This document shows, piece by piece, positions 48,761 to 49,796 of a stretch of DNA of 49,796 nt. The translations under genes were made by a program, and so were the position numbers. Positions within the stretch are counted from its first letter, which is position 1, and every line of letters begins with the position of its first letter. The notes beneath the pieces were generated by a model, which was not told where the DNA came from, did not search any database, and saw nothing but the letters and a program-made list of their open reading frames with translations. Origin of the DNA: Alphaproteobacteria bacterium (GTDB taxonomy: Bacteria; Pseudomonadota; Alphaproteobacteria; SHVR01); the NCBI GenBank assembly GCA_009694185.1, contig SHVR01000015.1:1-49796 (forward strand), in the 5' to 3' direction.

Positions 48761-49603
48761 ATGGAGTTCGGCGCGGCGATCTTCTGCACCGATTATTCGA
48801 TGCGCCCCGCCGAGGTCGGCCGCGCACTCGAGGAGCGCGGCTTCGACTCCCTTTGGCTGCCGGAACATTCCCATGTGCCGTTGCCGCGCCGCTCGCCCTG
48901 GCCCGGCGGCGGCGAGCTACCGAAATTCTATTACGACGTGATCGATCCCTTTGTCGGCCTGGCGAGTGCCGCCGCCGTCACGACCCGACTCAAGCTTGCG
49001 ACCGGCATCTGCCTCGTCATCCAACGCGATCCGATCCAGACCGCGAAAGAGGTGGCGACCCTCGACCTCCTCTCGGGCGGGCGCTTCCTGTTCGGCGTCG
49101 GCGGCGGCTGGAACGCCGAGGAGATGGCGGATCACGGCACAGTCTTCGAGACGCGCTTTGCCGTCATGGCCGAGCGGATCGAGGCGATGCGGGCGATCTG
49201 GACCGAGGCGAAGCCCGAATATCGCGGCACGTATGTGGATTTCCCGCCGATGATGACCTGGCCGAAGCCGGCGCAAAAACCGTACCCGCCGATCATTGTC
49301 GGTGGCGCTTTCCCCCATGGTGCCAGGCGCGCCATTGCTTACGGCGATGGCTGGGTCCCGTTGGCGCGGCCGGGCTTCGACATCCTCGACCAGCTACCGA
49401 AGTTCCGCCAGATGGTGGCCGAAGCGGGTCGTGAGCCCGCGAGCTTGCCCATCTCCATTTTCTATGCCGAACCGGACCTCGATACCATGCGGCGCTGGCG
49501 GACGGCTTCGGTCGCGCGCGCCGTCGCGATGCTGCCCTCGGCCAAGGCGGACGTGATCCTGCCCCTCCTCGACCGCTGGGCCGATATCATCCGCCGGCTG
49601 TAG
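48761..49603 (+). CDS. LLM class (luciferase-like) flavin/F420-dependent oxidoreductase
   Basis: A 280-residue TIM-barrel oxidoreductase of the luciferase-like group with LEERGFDSLWLPEHSHVP, TTRLKLATGICLVIQRDPIQ and LLSGGRFLFGVGGGWNAEEM, typical of F420- or FMN-dependent members. PPIIVGGAFPHGARRAIAYG is the conserved phosphate-binding strand region. Whether it uses F420 or a reduced flavin cannot be read from the sequence. It lies 23 bases after the amidohydrolase gene and probably shares its transcript. The IS3-type element begins within the 133 bases after its stop. Confidence 0.9.
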   Translation: MEFGAAIFCTDYSMRPAEVGRALEERGFDSLWLPEHSHVPLPRRSPWPGGGELPKFYYDVIDPFVGLASAAAVTTRLKLATGICLVIQRDPIQTAKEVATLDLLSGGRFLFGVGGGWNAEEMADHGTVFETRFAVMAERIEAMRAIWTEAKPEYRGTYVDFPPMMTWPKPAQKPYPPIIVGGAFPHGARRAIAYGDGWVPLARPGFDILDQLPKFRQMVAEAGREPASLPISIFYAEPDLDTMRRWRTASVARAVAMLPSAKADVILPLLDRWADIIRRL

Positions 49604-49698
49604 CCAAGACTGCTCAGGGCCAGGCACTGTCTCACTTTGAAATTTCCCGGCTGTTCCCCGTCAGCACCTATGAGACAGATATGCGGTATTGAGCAGAG

Positions 49699-49753
49699 GA
49701 GGGTTTTGGTCTCATCGTAGTGACGAAGGAACGAAGATGAGACCAAAACCCTC
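49699..49753. repeat. Perfect 18-bp inverted repeat enclosing the transposase start
   Basis: GAGGGTTTTGGTCTCATC (49699-49716) and its exact reverse complement (49736-49753) are separated by 19 bases. The loop carries the Shine-Dalgarno-like AAGGA, and the transposase ATG (49737) lies in the right arm. In a transcript entering from outside, the hairpin would hide the start codon. A second pair, CTGTCTCA / TGAGACAG (49628-49635 / 49671-49678), lies upstream and may mark the element's end. Confidence 0.85.
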
Positions 49754-49796
49754 TGCCCGAAAATCGCCCGGTGAGCGGGCGTTGCAGGACATTCGC
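49737..49796 (+). mobile_element. Start of an IS3-family transposase OrfA, cut by the window edge
   Basis: Twenty codons are visible, MRPKPSARKSPGERALQDIR. From memory this resembles the N-terminus of IS3-type OrfA proteins whose next residues are an RRATR-type start of the helix-turn-helix (HTH_Tnp_1). The left terminal inverted repeat of the element must lie between 49604 and 49736 but I cannot fix it; the TGAGACAG at 49671 is a candidate. The rest of the element lies outside the window. Confidence 0.65.

Overview
The window is high-GC, gene-dense bacterial chromosome, most likely from an alphaproteobacterium of the Rhodospirillales/Hyphomicrobiales type. The clues are the uniform GC-rich codon use, an alphaproteobacterial-looking ribosomal protein S21, a fused indolepyruvate ferredoxin oxidoreductase, and a large accessory catabolic repertoire. 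I see no rRNA, tRNA, CRISPR array or phage. The window ends inside an IS3-type insertion sequence.

Layout. 1-1975: partial RTX calcium-binding repeat protein (minus). 2.3-4.6 kb: small basic protein, SDR dehydrogenase, class III aminotransferase (plus). 4.6-8.5 kb: minus-strand set of MmgE/PrpD protein, small membrane protein and two polysaccharide deacetylases. 8.6-9.8 kb: MetE-like protein. 9.8-16.6 kb: six-gene operon in which a PotABCD-like ABC importer is interleaved with an enoyl-CoA hydratase and an ADP-forming acyl-CoA synthetase. 16.7-18.1 kb: decayed segment with a vapC remnant, a frameshifted ABC binding-protein gene and the tail of a lost paralogue. 18.2-23.3 kb: PhyH dioxygenase, nucleoside hydrolase, and a glycan cluster (O-antigen ligase, GT2, GT4) with overlapping genes. 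23.4-33.4 kb: S21, MFS transporter, PEP-mutase-like lyase, amidohydrolase, glutathione S-transferase, AarF kinase, M3 peptidase and acyl-CoA ligase. A MITE-like element at 27.1 kb and a junction of two gene fragments at 28.3 kb interrupt this stretch. 33.5-35.3 kb: DUF29 protein and secreted beta-propeller. 35.5-45.2 kb: co-directional run of IOR, SDR, a 131-aa unknown, HyuA, HyuB, then an ArsR-type regulator overlapping a haloalkane dehalogenase gene. 45.2-49.8 kb: truncated AlbA-like protein, SDR, D-aminoacylase-like amidohydrolase, LLM oxidoreductase and the IS3 start.

Functionally this is an accessory catabolic region: CoA-thioester metabolism, hydantoin/oxoproline-type ring opening, 2-oxoacid oxidation, dehalogenation, amide hydrolysis and solute import. 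The two most interesting assemblies are the importer operon carrying its own acyl-CoA enzymes (9848-16646) and the arsR-dhaA pair, which has a good sigma70-like promoter placed at the end of hyuB. Decay and mobile DNA (two palindromic elements, four or five gene remnants, a coding tandem repeat, an IS start) are concentrated between genes and at gene ends.
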